Source of the DNA: Oryzias latipes
Taxonomy: Eukaryota; Chordata; Actinopteri; Beloniformes; Adrianichthyidae
Reading direction: 5' to 3'
Assembly (NCBI RefSeq): GCF_002234675.1
Contig: NC_019880.2
Location: 21,600,289 to 21,664,288, forward strand
Length of the DNA: 64,000 nucleotides
Under the pieces are notes generated by a model that worked only from the letters and a program-made list of their open reading frames with translations, was not told where the DNA came from and did no database searches. Within the stretch, counting starts at the first letter, position 1; every line of letters begins with the position of its first letter. The translations under genes and the position numbers were made by a program. Shown here piece by piece: positions 22,941 to 34,040 of this stretch.

Positions 22941-24545
22941 CTTCATTTTAGAGTTGAATTAAAATTTTAAAAAAAATGTAAATACTATAAAAATCATTTG
23001 CTTTTCATTTATTCATCTGATTTTAGGATGTGATCTGTTTTATCATTAGTGTGTTTTTCAGTGTTTTAGGATGAAAGGATGCATGTCCATGAATTGTAAA
23101 ATGCAAAAAAAAAAAGATAATCTCTATAAAGTATCTGCTGATTGTATGAAGTGGCGTCTGTGTGATCTGTGCCCGTCGGCCTGTTGCTGGTTTCTGAAGC
23201 TGCTGAGCTGGATCAGCAGGAATCTGCTGGCACCAGAACCGAAAACCGGGAGGGGAACCACAGTTCTGTTTGCTCTCTGAGCAGCCAGATGAGTAAAAAC
23301 AGCAGCAGGAATCATTACAAACAAGACTGAAAATATGAGATAATCGTGATTCTGTTTCACTGTGGGAGTTTGGAGTTTCCAAAATGTGACCTTTTGATGC
23401 CTCGTTTTGTTTCACTGAAACCTCAAACGGATAAACAAAGCTGTGAGAAGTCATCCCAGGTCCTCTGGGATGCTGCCTTCAGGGGTCCCACGGAAACCTC
23501 AGCTCCAAACCTTTTCAAGCATTCCATGACAGACTATTCTCTTTTTCTGTCTGCGGTTTACATCGTTTCTGCTCCTTTTTTATTTATTATTTAAAATGTT
23601 TTTCCTCTTCAATAATTCAACTTTATTTTTATGACACTATTCCTGCTAGAAAGCATCTCAACCATAACATGAACAATAGTAAGAAAATAATAGTAGTTCA
23701 AACACAATCATGATGAAAAATACAAATAAACCCAAACCCACACATCCCACAAATACAATCAAAATAAATCCAATTCTTAATGAAACCAAATAAAACACGG
23801 ACTCAGCTCTGCTAGAAAGAGGATTTCTTTTCCTTAAAACCCTCCAGAGGGGATGAAGCTCTCGTCCTCAGGCTGCTCCACGGCGCTGGAATGAGGCCTC
23901 GCCGTGGCGTTTGGTTCTGACCTGAAGGACCATCAGCAGACCTGCATCTGAGGACGGCAGGGTCATAAACTCAAAGTAAATCTGATTAAAGATGAAAGTC
24001 CAATTCCATCCAAGCTTTTATAAACTAAAAAAAGAACGTAAACACTGATCCTAGAGCTGCCTGGGAGCCCGTGCAAAGATGTCATTGAAGTTCTGGGCTC
24101 CCCCTTCCTGGTCCTGGTTTAAAGGTCTGCAGCCGAGTTTGGAACAAGCTGCAGCCGACTGATAGAAAGGTGAGTAATTGTTGGAAGTCCCATTATGACG
24201 AAAAGCAAAATCCTTTGATTTCTGGGATGGACACAGACGCGATAACATGAACAGCAGTCCTACGGCCGGATCTAAATGTTTTAGCTGAAGCTCATTTGCA
24301 GCATTTGTCCCTAAATGTTTCTAATACATGAACATTACAAAAATGTTCAAAATGACATAAAACAATGTAAATGTAAACTCGGAGGCTTCAAAGGAACAAA
24401 TTCTGTCAGTTTCACAGGCTTCTGCTGTTTCGTTAGTGTTTTTGAAAATGAGACTTTAATCTCCGGTTGTCCTTCTTGTGTTTCCATTTTACCAATAGAA
24501 AAAAATGTTATGGGTAATAATTGTTCCATTTATGTCTTCATGTAA

Positions 24546-24770
24546 GTGTCCTGCAACAGACTGGTGACCCGGTCAGGGGGGATAGGCTCCAGCAACACAT
24601 GACCCCATAAAGGGATTCAGCGATTTCAGAAGATGGATGATTGGATGGGTGGATGGACGAAGAAAATGAGTGGATGGACGAATAGATGGTGGATGATTGA
24701 ATGGTGGATCGATGGATGAATGGACTGTTAGGTGGATGATTGGATGGAGGATGGATGAATGGGCAGTTTT
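24546..24770 (+). repeat. Truncated SINE/LINE tail followed by a (GGAT)n microsatellite
   Basis: CTGCAACAGACTGGTGACCC and GGATAGGCTCCAGCAACAC match the tail of the SINE at 16874-17206. Degenerate GGATGGATG/GGATGATT units follow to about 24770. This is the usual 3'-tail and microsatellite arrangement of such elements. Confidence 0.75.
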
Positions 24771-25079
24771 ACTTCTACATGTTTTACTAAGAAAGGAACT
24801 TAAAATAACTCGTCATGCAATTCTGAGATAGTAATGTTGTTAGATATTGTTAGATAGAAGATGAGTTCAAATGACATTGAAGTCACGTGCTCAACACTGC
24901 CAGCCGCTTCAGTACAGCACTTTGTTCCCCTCTTTAAACATTTCACTTCCACCATTTGATTTTCAGGAACTGTGTTCAAATGAAGGTAAAAGTTGTTTCT
25001 ACAGTTAAACGGGATCAGATTGGTGCGTGTAACACGGGAAGTGAGCGTCGTCTGATGGAGTCAACTAGTGGCCTCGTCT

Positions 25080-26110
25080 TTCCGAGCCGGACGTGAACGC
25101 AGCTTCTCGGCAGGGGCGTGTAGGCGCTAACTGTGCAGCATGGCGGACGATGGAGACAGTTCGAGCGGATCAGTTGACACAACAGGCGGGCAGGGGGCAG
25201 CGGAGGAGGCGAGCGGGCTCAGCTTAGTCGGGATGCTGCTGAATATCAGCATTTTGGTTGTGGTGGTGGTGGTTTGTGTGGCGGTGTACCGACGGTGGAG
25301 CAGGCGGCTCGGTGCCGACGCGGCCCGTGGCGACGAGGCCTCGGCGCTTCCCAAGATGAGGAGACGGGACTTCACTCTGGAGCAGCTGCGGGAGTACGAC
25401 GGAGTGCAGAACCCCCGCATCCTCATGGCCGTTAACATGAAAGTTTTCGACGTGACGAGCGGCAAAAAGTTTTACGGCAAAGGTGAGTGTTTGGGCCGTT
25501 CGACTGGCTTCCGTGAGGGCGGGAGAGCGGTCGGAGTCGCCGCCGCGTGCGGTGAGTTGTCCGGGATCAAGATTTGGGCGCAAACCGCTTTTAGCTTAGC
25601 TGGCTTTGTGTCTGAATGAGGCACGAGCTGCTAGCTAGCTACTATCTCCACGTCCGTGGGGACGTTAGCAGGAGAACTCTAACGGAACCGGTTGTTGGCG
25701 CGGCTCGGGACGCCTCTGGGTCAAAGTAGTTGGGTTTTAATTTGTCACATTTTGGTGCTTGGTTTTTGTCAGCGTTAGCTTGTTAGCTCACTGGCTACAT
25801 CGGCAGCTCCGCTTGTTGACACGGACGGGACCCGACCCACGTCGCTGCGGGAAAGTTGTGATCATCAACCCCAGAGCTCACATTACTATTGGTTGGACTT
25901 GGACCGGACACATTCCGAGCCGGCCTCGATCCGGATAAAGCTTGGCTCGTTTGCGACTCAGCAGTTCGTCACATTTGGCGGAGCCTCCTGTCAGCTCAGT
26001 ATAAAACTATAATTATTCCGCCCCGCTCCCGAGTGTCGAGTGTCGACCTGCACACCTGACGGGACGGAGCGCGCGCGCGGACAGCATGAGCAACGGCTGC
26101 AGAGGAGGAG
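25080..26110 (+). promoter_or_regulatory. pgrmc2: CpG-rich promoter and first-exon region of pgrmc2
   Basis: CpG-rich sequence spans the start codon at 25140 and continues into intron 1, consistent with a CpG-island promoter. It ends near a G run at about 26105-26128. Confidence 0.55.
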
Positions 26111-29100
26111 GAGGGGGGGGGGGGGGGGCAGGAAGACACTAAACTGAGCTCAGTTTGGTCATTTCTGAAACTTTAATTAATGAATGGTGTTGGGGGAGGG
26201 GCTGTTGTCGCTAAAGTTAAATAAAGAAGAGTTAAAAACTGAAAAGACACGAATGCTGACAAAAGTCAGATGACTCCACCTTCTGTCCTGAGTTGTTTGG
26301 GCCTTTTGAATATAATACAACCATTTTAGGAAAATTAAACGAGTTTGGGGGCATTTTCTTTTCAGGATCTACTATAAAACAAAATATCTGTGAGAGTTTG
26401 AGGGGGGCCCTATGGAGCCTCATCCAGGGGTCCCGCTCCGCTGACCTTCTGTCAGACTCAACAGCTTCTGGAGGACAGCCGTTATTGGTTCTGACATCTC
26501 AGAGAACCGGTCCAAATCAGGCTGGAGTCGCTGAGCTTATCACGTCGACATGAAGACGTGTTGATGTTTAGAGTCTGAAATGTTTCCTCAAAGCAGACAC
26601 GTCTTTGCTGCTCTGCACTTTAACCAGGCAGATGCTCGATAAGATTCCCGCTGAAGCATATCTAATCTTTCTGGCCGCGTGGTGCTTGGCTCCAGGGAGC
26701 TTTCGTTTTGAAGAAAGTCTGGTTTTCCTCCATGTTTTTGCCCCCAAAAAAAGAAAAAGCGAGAAGCCTAAAGGGCAAAAGGTTTTCACATGAGAGTCGG
26801 ATGATGTTCGCCTGCCCAGAGCATGAACCCAACCTGCAGCTGGTCAACCTTTTATTTATTTATTGGAGCTGGTCAAACTTTTTGATTTTAATTTAATTTA
26901 ATTTTTTTATTGGATTTGGTCGAACTTTTTGTTTTGTTTTATATTTATTTTTTGGAGCTGGACAAGGCTTTTATTTTATTTTTATCGTTTTATATTTATT
27001 TATTGGATCTTGTCAAACCTTTTATTTTAATTTTATTGTTTTATATTTATTTTCTGGAGCTGGGTAAATGCTGGAGATCTGCACGGCTTTTGCACAGACG
27101 CCAAAGTCCCAGCAGGAATCTTGCTGCCATCGACACAACAGACATTAATAATAAAGCATGAAGGTGAGTTTAATGGTGACCAGGAGAAAAGCAGGACGTA
27201 GATTTGAAGTTATTTCATTCATAAAAATCTGGCCTGCAGTGGAGATGCATTCCGGTCTGTCCATGTTCAAACACCGATCAGATTCTGGTCTTGATGTTTG
27301 ATGACAGGAAGGTGCCGTAGTGTTTTTCATTTAATGGTTATTTTAAAGCGTCTTCAGGCTTTTCCGTCTCTGGGATTCAGAGCCTCACCGCTCTCAGACT
27401 CACAGGTGATGGGGATTTTGTCCCGCTAGTTCTGACCCACATTCGTCTTGCTTCTTGAGCGACAGGGTTATGCGAGGAAAGTGCTTAGTCACCGTCGCCA
27501 GAGGACAGCTTTTACTGCAGCCAGATGTGGTTTATGGCGCTGGTTGGTTCGTGTGCTGCAGCCTTTTCATGTTAAGCAGGTATCCGCATATTTAGGTCAG
27601 AGGTCGTCACCAAGTGCAGGCTTGTTCCATTACCGAGAACGGATTACCCGATGTGCAGAACCTGATCCCGTCCCGCGTTCACGCCGACTCTCTCCTCCTC
27701 AGATGGTCCGTACGGGATCTTCGCGGGCCGCGACGCCTCCAGAGGCCTGGCCACCTTCTGCCTGGACAAAGGCTTCCTGAGAGACGAGTACGACGACCTG
27801 TCAGACCTCACTGCTGTGCAGATGGAGAGCGTGAGAGAGTGGGAGATGCAGTTCATGGGTAGGTTCTGGTGCCGGGCTCGGTCCTGTGGCCTTCTGCGGC
27901 TTTCTACAGGAAGAAGAACGAATGAAAAGAACCTGACCAGCTTTTCACCAAAGTTCTTTAGTTTCTGTCATCCACAGGGTTTTCCATGGTTTTAAAATCT
28001 TTATATTAAATTGTGTTGTGGCCCCTTACTGCGCCCCCCAAAAAACCAAAGGGCAGTTTCAAACCCAGAGAAGAACGCCTCCTTAAAGCCACACGGAGGC
28101 AGAATGACCTCAGGAAGACGGAGGTCAAACTGAATCATTTCCTGGAAGAACATTCCCCAAAAGTAACTTTCACCTAACACACCTGATAAACCACAACCAA
28201 CCAGTTAGTCTGACAGCTTTGCTCGTGAGTCACTAAGAACTTTCCCTTTTGGTGTCCTGATCTACTCCCATTTCACCTGTTTCACAGTTCTAACAGGAAA
28301 AGCCTTCTTCCTTCCTTTCCCATTGGTCCTAATCCAGGGATTACACGGCACCCACCGGAATACAGCTCAGCTGATTGCGGAGGGAAATCTTCCAACCTCC
28401 CTCAAATGTTGTTTTCTCCGTTCAACACTGGCTGCGTTTCCATCGACGATCAAGTTGTGCAAATTGGATTTGCGATAATAAATTTGCCTCATGGAAACAC
28501 GACAATTTAGGGGGAAAAAAAATCACAGTTCTTAAAAAAAGTTTTAGCGCTTGTAGGAGGTGGTTTTTGAGACGTGTTGAGATGGACACATTTCACTAAA
28601 ATTAAATGAGTCGAGTGACCAACAACCGGATGGCGACGCGCTTCTTGGTAGGAACTGGCGGCCTTGAGTGCTGCACAGCGGGCGCCGCCAGACGTCCCAC
28701 AGCGTCACAGCTCATCAGAAGTTGAGCGTGTCATGTGGAATTGTTGGATCCACAGTAGTAGTAAATCGCAAACTTATCGTTATCGCGATATCCAGCTGTG
28801 CAAAACGCATATCCTAAAAGACGGCTAAAAATGACAATAAATGGTGACTTTAAATGTGCTAAAACAATCTTATGACAGTTTGACGTATTTAACGACTCAA
28901 ATACATTCATTTATGCATTTGACCAATCGGATGGAGCTCTTTTATGTTAGATGTTTGCCTCCTATGTAAACATTTGTGGAATAATTCAAGTTATGTTGAC
29001 CCGTATTTAAATTCAATTGTAGCAATGAAATAGAAATGATGTTTTTTGTGGTTTTTCTATTTGTTTTTGTATCGCAAGTCAGATCGTCATCACAACATTG

Positions 29101-30134
29101 ATCACTAAAAATCGCATATCGTGAGATTTCCTCGTATCGTGCAGCCCTAATCCACAGCTCCTCTGGAAAACCACCATTTCCCAAAACGGCCCCATCCGTA
29201 GCCCCTCCCACGTGTAAGGAGCTCGCCGCTCCACGACCTGAAGAAGACGCTAACGTCTCCTTTGATAGATGATGATGATGAGCGCTAGTGCCGTGGCAGA
29301 AATGTGAAAGTATCTGCTGTCAATCAAAGTATTGGTCACATCCGTGTTTCTGAATGACTTATTGGGGGAGTCGGTTTTTATTATTGTCGCATAATTAAGA
29401 TGTAATGGAAACGGTGTAACTGCCAGATCGTTGTGTCTTTTGGACATTTGTAGAATTTCCATAGCGTTTTTCACATGTGTGTGATGGAAACGCAGCTGCT
29501 GATGATGTCACATGTTCAGGTAGAGCGCCCGGCGGCGAGTCGTCTTCACAGTCCATGAAGGCGTTCACAGCGACTTCAAAACCAAACAGTCGCTGAGAGG
29601 ATGACGCTGGGTGGGTCCGGGTATTGAATGACGCGCTCAAGATAACCATAAAGCATAACGAAGTTTGTATTTTGAAGTTTTAATAATGAAAAATGGTGGT
29701 AATTAAATCCACTTATTATATTGTGATCAAAAAAAGAGAAAAAACAAGGAATCAAGACAAAAGTGAATAAGGCGAATAAAACGGTCAACAAAAAATACGA
29801 CAACCCAATTAATGTCACCGCCCACAAACATGTGACCCAACAGCTGATTACCTACTCAATGACCTACAATCAAGACATATTCATTCACCACACTGAAGAC
29901 CACACTAATTCATGGCACCTACAGCGACACTGTCAGCGTTTTTCCCGTCTTCAGGTTCCCGTTGAGGTCGACGCCGAGCATAACCGCGCACACATGAAGG
30001 CCAGAAGAACAAACGTCTGCTTTTCCGTTGTTTCAGAAAAGTACGACTACGTGGGGAGGTTGCTGAAGCCCGGAGACGAGCCGTCAGAGTACACGGACGA
30101 GGAGGACATCAAGGACCACTTGAAACACGACTGA
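25140..30134 (+). CDS. pgrmc2: Membrane-associated progesterone receptor component 2, three exons
   Basis: Small ER/nuclear-envelope membrane protein with a cytochrome b5-like haem-binding domain; family members are linked to haem trafficking and P450 support. Exons: 25140-25482, 27703-27858, 30037-30134, all GT-AG and in frame, giving 198 residues (the mammalian protein is slightly longer at its N-terminus). An acidic, Ser/Gly-rich N-terminus is followed by one membrane segment (about residues 27-50, a Val-rich stretch ending in YRRW). The b5-like domain runs from about 75 to 175. It keeps the tyrosines of the KFYG and GPYG motifs (residues 112 and 118); the second matches the haem-ligand tyrosine of PGRMC1. 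The block [19 protein letters not shown] is diagnostic of the family. The C-terminus [13 protein letters not shown]...EYTDEED is typical of PGRMC2 rather than PGRMC1. Confidence 0.96.
26846..27065. repeat. AT-rich tandem repeat, about 55-bp unit, four copies, in pgrmc2 intron 1
   Basis: Each unit contains TTTATTTATT followed by GGAGCTGG or GGATYTGG and a TCAAACTTTT-like segment. Copies are imperfect. Open frames across it are low-complexity artefacts. Confidence 0.75.
28431..29496. mobile_element. DNA transposon-like element with 14-bp perfect inverted ends, itself carrying an insertion
   Basis: GCTGCGTTTCCATC (28431-28444) is exactly inverted at 29483-29496 (GATGGAAACGCAGC). A second ATGGAAAC-type motif lies just inside the left end. 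The interior from about 28760 to 29155 includes CGTATCGTGCAGCCCTAATC and several ATCGCGATA/ATCGCA motifs, a different fish repeat family, so this looks like a nested pair. No clear target duplication or transposase was found. It lies in pgrmc2 intron 2. Confidence 0.65.
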
Positions 30135-31044
30135 GCAGAACCATCACTCCGACCAAAGCCAGAAGCCCCAACAGCTGCAACGGACTGCCCCAGACCTGCT
30201 CCTGCCCCGCTCCCTGGACTCCTCCCACCCCGCTGAATCTGGTGCCGCGGCTGTTCTGGAGCCCCCCCTCCCTCCACCACCAGAACGCGACGGGGAGCCT
30301 TTTGCTTTGCTGACTGCCGGCTCGTGCCGATGCTCGGATCTGGAGCAAAACCTCCAATATTCTGGTCAGGCGTCCAGTGGGGAAACGTGCGGCCGTTGTG
30401 GCGTGCAGAGCGCCAGGGGGGAAGTCGTCGGGGCAAAACATGGTTGGTCTGAGCAGACGGGTGGATCAGGGTGGGGAAATAGATTTTTTATCTTCAGTTT
30501 AGTCACATTGCAATCGGCTTCAGACGGCTTATCAATCAATCATCTCCTTCAAAGAGCGCTGCACCGCGGCGTCACCGGCGGCAGCCGCTGGGCGCCGTCT
30601 TCTCCTGTTCGTAGTGGACGCACTACTAGTTTTCTGTTCGTCACCATGTGATTGTTGAGTAGCTTAGAGGGCGGGGCGGGAGGCTTTGCTTTTCATTTTC
30701 GGAAGGGTTCGCGGGGGTCATAAGTCCTCGCCGTGTCAACCCGCTCAGAATCGGGAACAAACAGCTGATTGGGAGAACAAAGGGAAGCCGATAAGGCGGT
30801 CCTGATGAATCGAATCAATGGTTTCCGCGCCTCACAAGCCCGCTGCGAGTCTGTTCATCCCCTGAACATGGTCCAAGTATTTACCGTGCCTTATTTTGCC
30901 GGGAGGGTCCGTGCTGAGCGGAGGGACGGATGGACGGCGTTGGTTCTGCCCCAGGCTCGGCTCGCCGGCGTGAAGAAAGAAGGCAAATGTTGTCAGCCCA
31001 CACGCAGACTGTAACCCCCCCCCTCCTCCATGTCACAATCTGTA

Positions 31045-31050
31045 AATAAA
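31045..31050 (+). terminator. pgrmc2: Poly(A) signal AATAAA, proximal, pgrmc2
   Basis: Canonical hexamer about 0.9 kb after the stop codon. A second AATAAA at 31416-31421 could give a longer 3' UTR. Confidence 0.5.
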
Positions 31051-31415
31051 CCCAATGAATTACTCAGTGTTACTGCCATATTTATGTAGTGGATGAACTC
31101 CAGATACATATGATGCTACGTCTTATTGGCCAAACTTTCCCGCTGTTTTTGTGTGTTTTTCCCCGTTCAGCCCCCCCTCAATCAAAGGAGTGTTGCAGAC
31201 GGGGCAGGACCGGGAGCTGCTGTTGCCAGATTTGTTTGTAGTCAGTGCTTTTTCCTGTAAATATATTATCATTTTATTAAAGCATGTGCAACCAGAAAGT
31301 GAGCCGCTGCAAAGTTCCACCACATGTATTTAAATGTTGGGAGTGTGTGTGTGTGAGTGCGTGTGTGAGTGCATGTGTGTGTTTGTGACGGGCAGGAAGG
31401 GATTTGTTCATGCAT

Positions 31416-31421
31416 AATAAA
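31416..31421 (+). terminator. pgrmc2: Poly(A) signal AATAAA, distal, pgrmc2
   Basis: Second canonical hexamer, about 370 bp beyond the proximal one and downstream of a GT-rich stretch. Which site is used cannot be told from sequence. Confidence 0.4.
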
Positions 31422-32732
31422 TCAGTTTGGTTCATAATAGCGGCTGTCTGGCGTTGATTTGCTGAATGAAATGACTGAACAGGAACCTAAAGCATCTGCT
31501 GGACCCCGGACCAACTCGTCCTGCAGGTTTTGGTAAAAGGAACTGGTTGGAGAACCGGTTGGATGTAGAGCCGCCCGCTTTCAACTCCAACTTCTGTTTA
31601 ACCGTATAAGAAAACAAAAACTTTTAGTCTGACTTTAAGCAGCAGCAGAAGCTTCAGAAAAAGGAAAATCTAAGGAAAAAGTTGCAACTAAAAAGGTGAG
31701 TTTAAACAGCAGGTTGGTCATCCTCATTCAAGTCAGCAACCCTGTACCCAATCAGGATGCTTCCTCCTCCGTGGTCATGTCACACATCAAATCCTTCAGT
31801 TTTATGGAAATTTTAGATTTTTTTTTTTTGCCTTTGAGCCTCCTGGAGCTATTAAACTAGAACTACATCACTAAAATCTGCTCATTTTCAGATGTTTATC
31901 TTTAATATACGGTGTTCCCTCTTTAATTGTAGGAGATTCATCCCATAAATAACCTGCAATTCAATCCGATTGACCTAAAGTGGATCCAGATCATCTTTAT
32001 TCAAACTTCCAGCAGTGAGACTCACACAGAAATTCCTGATACTGAACAGTTTTCCAGATTCTTGGATTTCTTCCAGTTCATCAAGTTTATTTTGTGTCCT
32101 AACAAACAAGTCAACTAGAATGAATGTCAAATCCATTCACATGTTAGTTTCCTAAAGTTCTCCACTGTTGTTTTTCCACATCCAAAGAATCCAAAGGGAA
32201 CATTCTTAGAACATTCTAGACACTGGATGGTCACATGACTTTATTCAAAGTCTGTCCACACATTGGACTGGAATGATGGACTGATCCGTGTTAATGACAT
32301 CACACGTCATGTTGCTGTGATTGGTCGGTTTTATGTTATAAATCAAACCTACAGTATCTCAATCTAGATGGTATTTTCCAATATCAATGTAATAATTTTA
32401 TTTTTAAACAACTTTCTAATGGTTTAGGTTGATTTGATGAACCGCTTACCTCAGATTGATCTGGTTGGATTGTAAAAATATAAATTGATGAATTAATTAG
32501 TTGTTACACCTCCAATGAAAATTCAAACCGCTTCCTTTTGCTCTCAATAACAGTTAAATGCCCCCATTGTGTTACCAGGAACATCTCTTATTGTCGACTT
32601 TCCCTTTTTATTCTTTCCAGCCACGTTCCAGAGATGAGCCTCAGGGTCCCCCATCAGGTCCCACGACGGCTGCAGGTTTGCGGCTAATTCTGGGATCTAA
32701 ACAGTCATAGTCAGAGATTGGGTACACACCTT

Positions 32733-32928
32733 TTAACCCTTGTTCTATCCTAGGCACTTTAACGTTGGGAGTTGGGTCATCTAGACCCACTAGACAGTGC
32801 TCTGAACCTTTTTTCTTCACTGGTGTCCATGGATTCCATGAAATCTTTCCACCTTTATCCACCTTTGTCATGGTAGGGAGAACACGTCAATGTAAGGGTG
32901 GGGTCATCTAAGATAGAACAAGGGTTAA
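32733..32928. mobile_element. piggyBac-like MITE, copy 1
   Basis: Bounded by TTAA at both ends (32733-32736 and 32925-32928). Adjacent inverted repeats read CCCTTGTTCTATCCTAG on the left and the reverse complement of CTAAGATAGAACAAGGG on the right, with one mismatch. TTAA target duplication is the piggyBac hallmark. The interior (GTTGGGTCATCTAGACCCAC, CACCTTTATCCACCTTTGTC) is shared with the copy at 52613-52823. It has no coding capacity. Confidence 0.9.
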
Positions 32929-33462
32929 AAAGTGCTGGGGGGGCTCATATTTGATTCATTATATGAGATTAGCCTGCCGCTGGTGGAAAATTGACTGTGG
33001 ACTGGGGCCGGACTTTGGACATGCCTGCTGTAAAACCCCTCACCACACACTTTTTCCACTTTTCTCAGACAGTCAGAACATTTTCACTCTTTTGTCTCTT
33101 GTTTGAACTCTCAAAGTTTAAACCTTCATAGAAAATTTATCCAGGATTAAAGAGTAAAACGAAGATCTGATGCCGATGAAGATTCATGTGACGAAGGTTT
33201 AGTGTATTCAGAGGATCCGGATTATCGGGGGAAACGAACTCTGGTTCACCTAAAGTGGACCCAATGTGTCCAGTCTGAATCCAAAGGGGTTCAGGACTCG
33301 ATCTGGACCAAAAGCTGATTGACAAGATCAACAGCCAATCAGGACGCAGAGCACAGTGCGTAGGGACAGTAAAGGTAAACAGCGACAAAGCGATGGAACG
33401 CTGTCAAATGCGATAGTTTTATTCAAAACTACCGAAGAGTCCTAATGGTCCGGCCTCTGCTG

Positions 33463-33895
33463 CACGTGCACAGTAGATGCTGTTCGCGTGCACAGTCGGT
33501 GTCACTCTTTCACAGTCGGTGCCGCTCGTGCACAGTCGGTGTCGCTCGTGCAGAGTCGATGTCGCTCGTGCACAGTCGTTCGGCTCGTGCACAGTTGGTG
33601 TCGGTGTCGCTCGTGCACAGTCGGTGCTGCTCGTGCACAGTAGGTGCTGCTCGTGCACAGTCGGTGTCGCTCGTTCACAGTTGGTGTTGGTGTCGCTCGT
33701 GCACAGTCGGTTGGCTCGTGCACAGTTGGTGTCGGTGTCGCTCGTTCACAGTCGGTGCTGCTCGTGCACAGTTGGTTTCGCTCGTGCACAGTCGGTGTCG
33801 CTCGTTCACAGTCGGTCGGCTCGTGCACAGTCGGTGTCGGTGTCGCTCGTTCACAGTCGGTGTCGCCCGTGCACAGTCGGTGCAGCCACGGCTAA
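33463..33895. repeat. 20-bp minisatellite immediately upstream of asmt
   Basis: About twenty copies of GTGCACAGTCGGTGTCGCTC with substitutions and 6-bp GGTGTC expansions. Each copy contains the palindrome GTGCAC. The array ends about 150 bp before the asmt start codon, so it lies in the promoter or 5' UTR. Long open frames on both strands here are repeat artefacts, since the 20-bp period cycles through frames without creating stops. Confidence 0.93.
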
Positions 33896-34040
33896 CCGTG
33901 AAGCAGAGTACCCCCCCCCCCCCTCTACACACACACGTCTCCCCCGTCTCCATCTTGGCCGGAGCTTCACCATTCATTCCTTCGTTCCCCTCGTGCGCTG
34001 CGCGCGTGTCCATCCGTGGTTCCCCCGCTGCTCATCTGTC

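Larger units (their letters stand above)
22149..25139. other. Intergenic, larp1b 3' UTR and pgrmc2 upstream region
   Basis: No coding exon is recognisable. The proximal part should be larp1b 3' UTR; an ATTAAA at 22935-22940 is a possible poly(A) signal. A truncated SINE/LINE tail and a GGAT-rich microsatellite lie at 24546-24770. AT-rich sequence around 23610-23790 looks repetitive but could not be assigned. Confidence 0.6.
30135..34040. other. pgrmc2 3' UTR and pgrmc2-asmt intergenic region
   Basis: Apart from the poly(A) signals, the MITE at 32733-32928 and the minisatellite at 33463-33895, no gene or strong structure is seen. A GT-rich stretch occurs at about 31340-31390. Confidence 0.6.
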
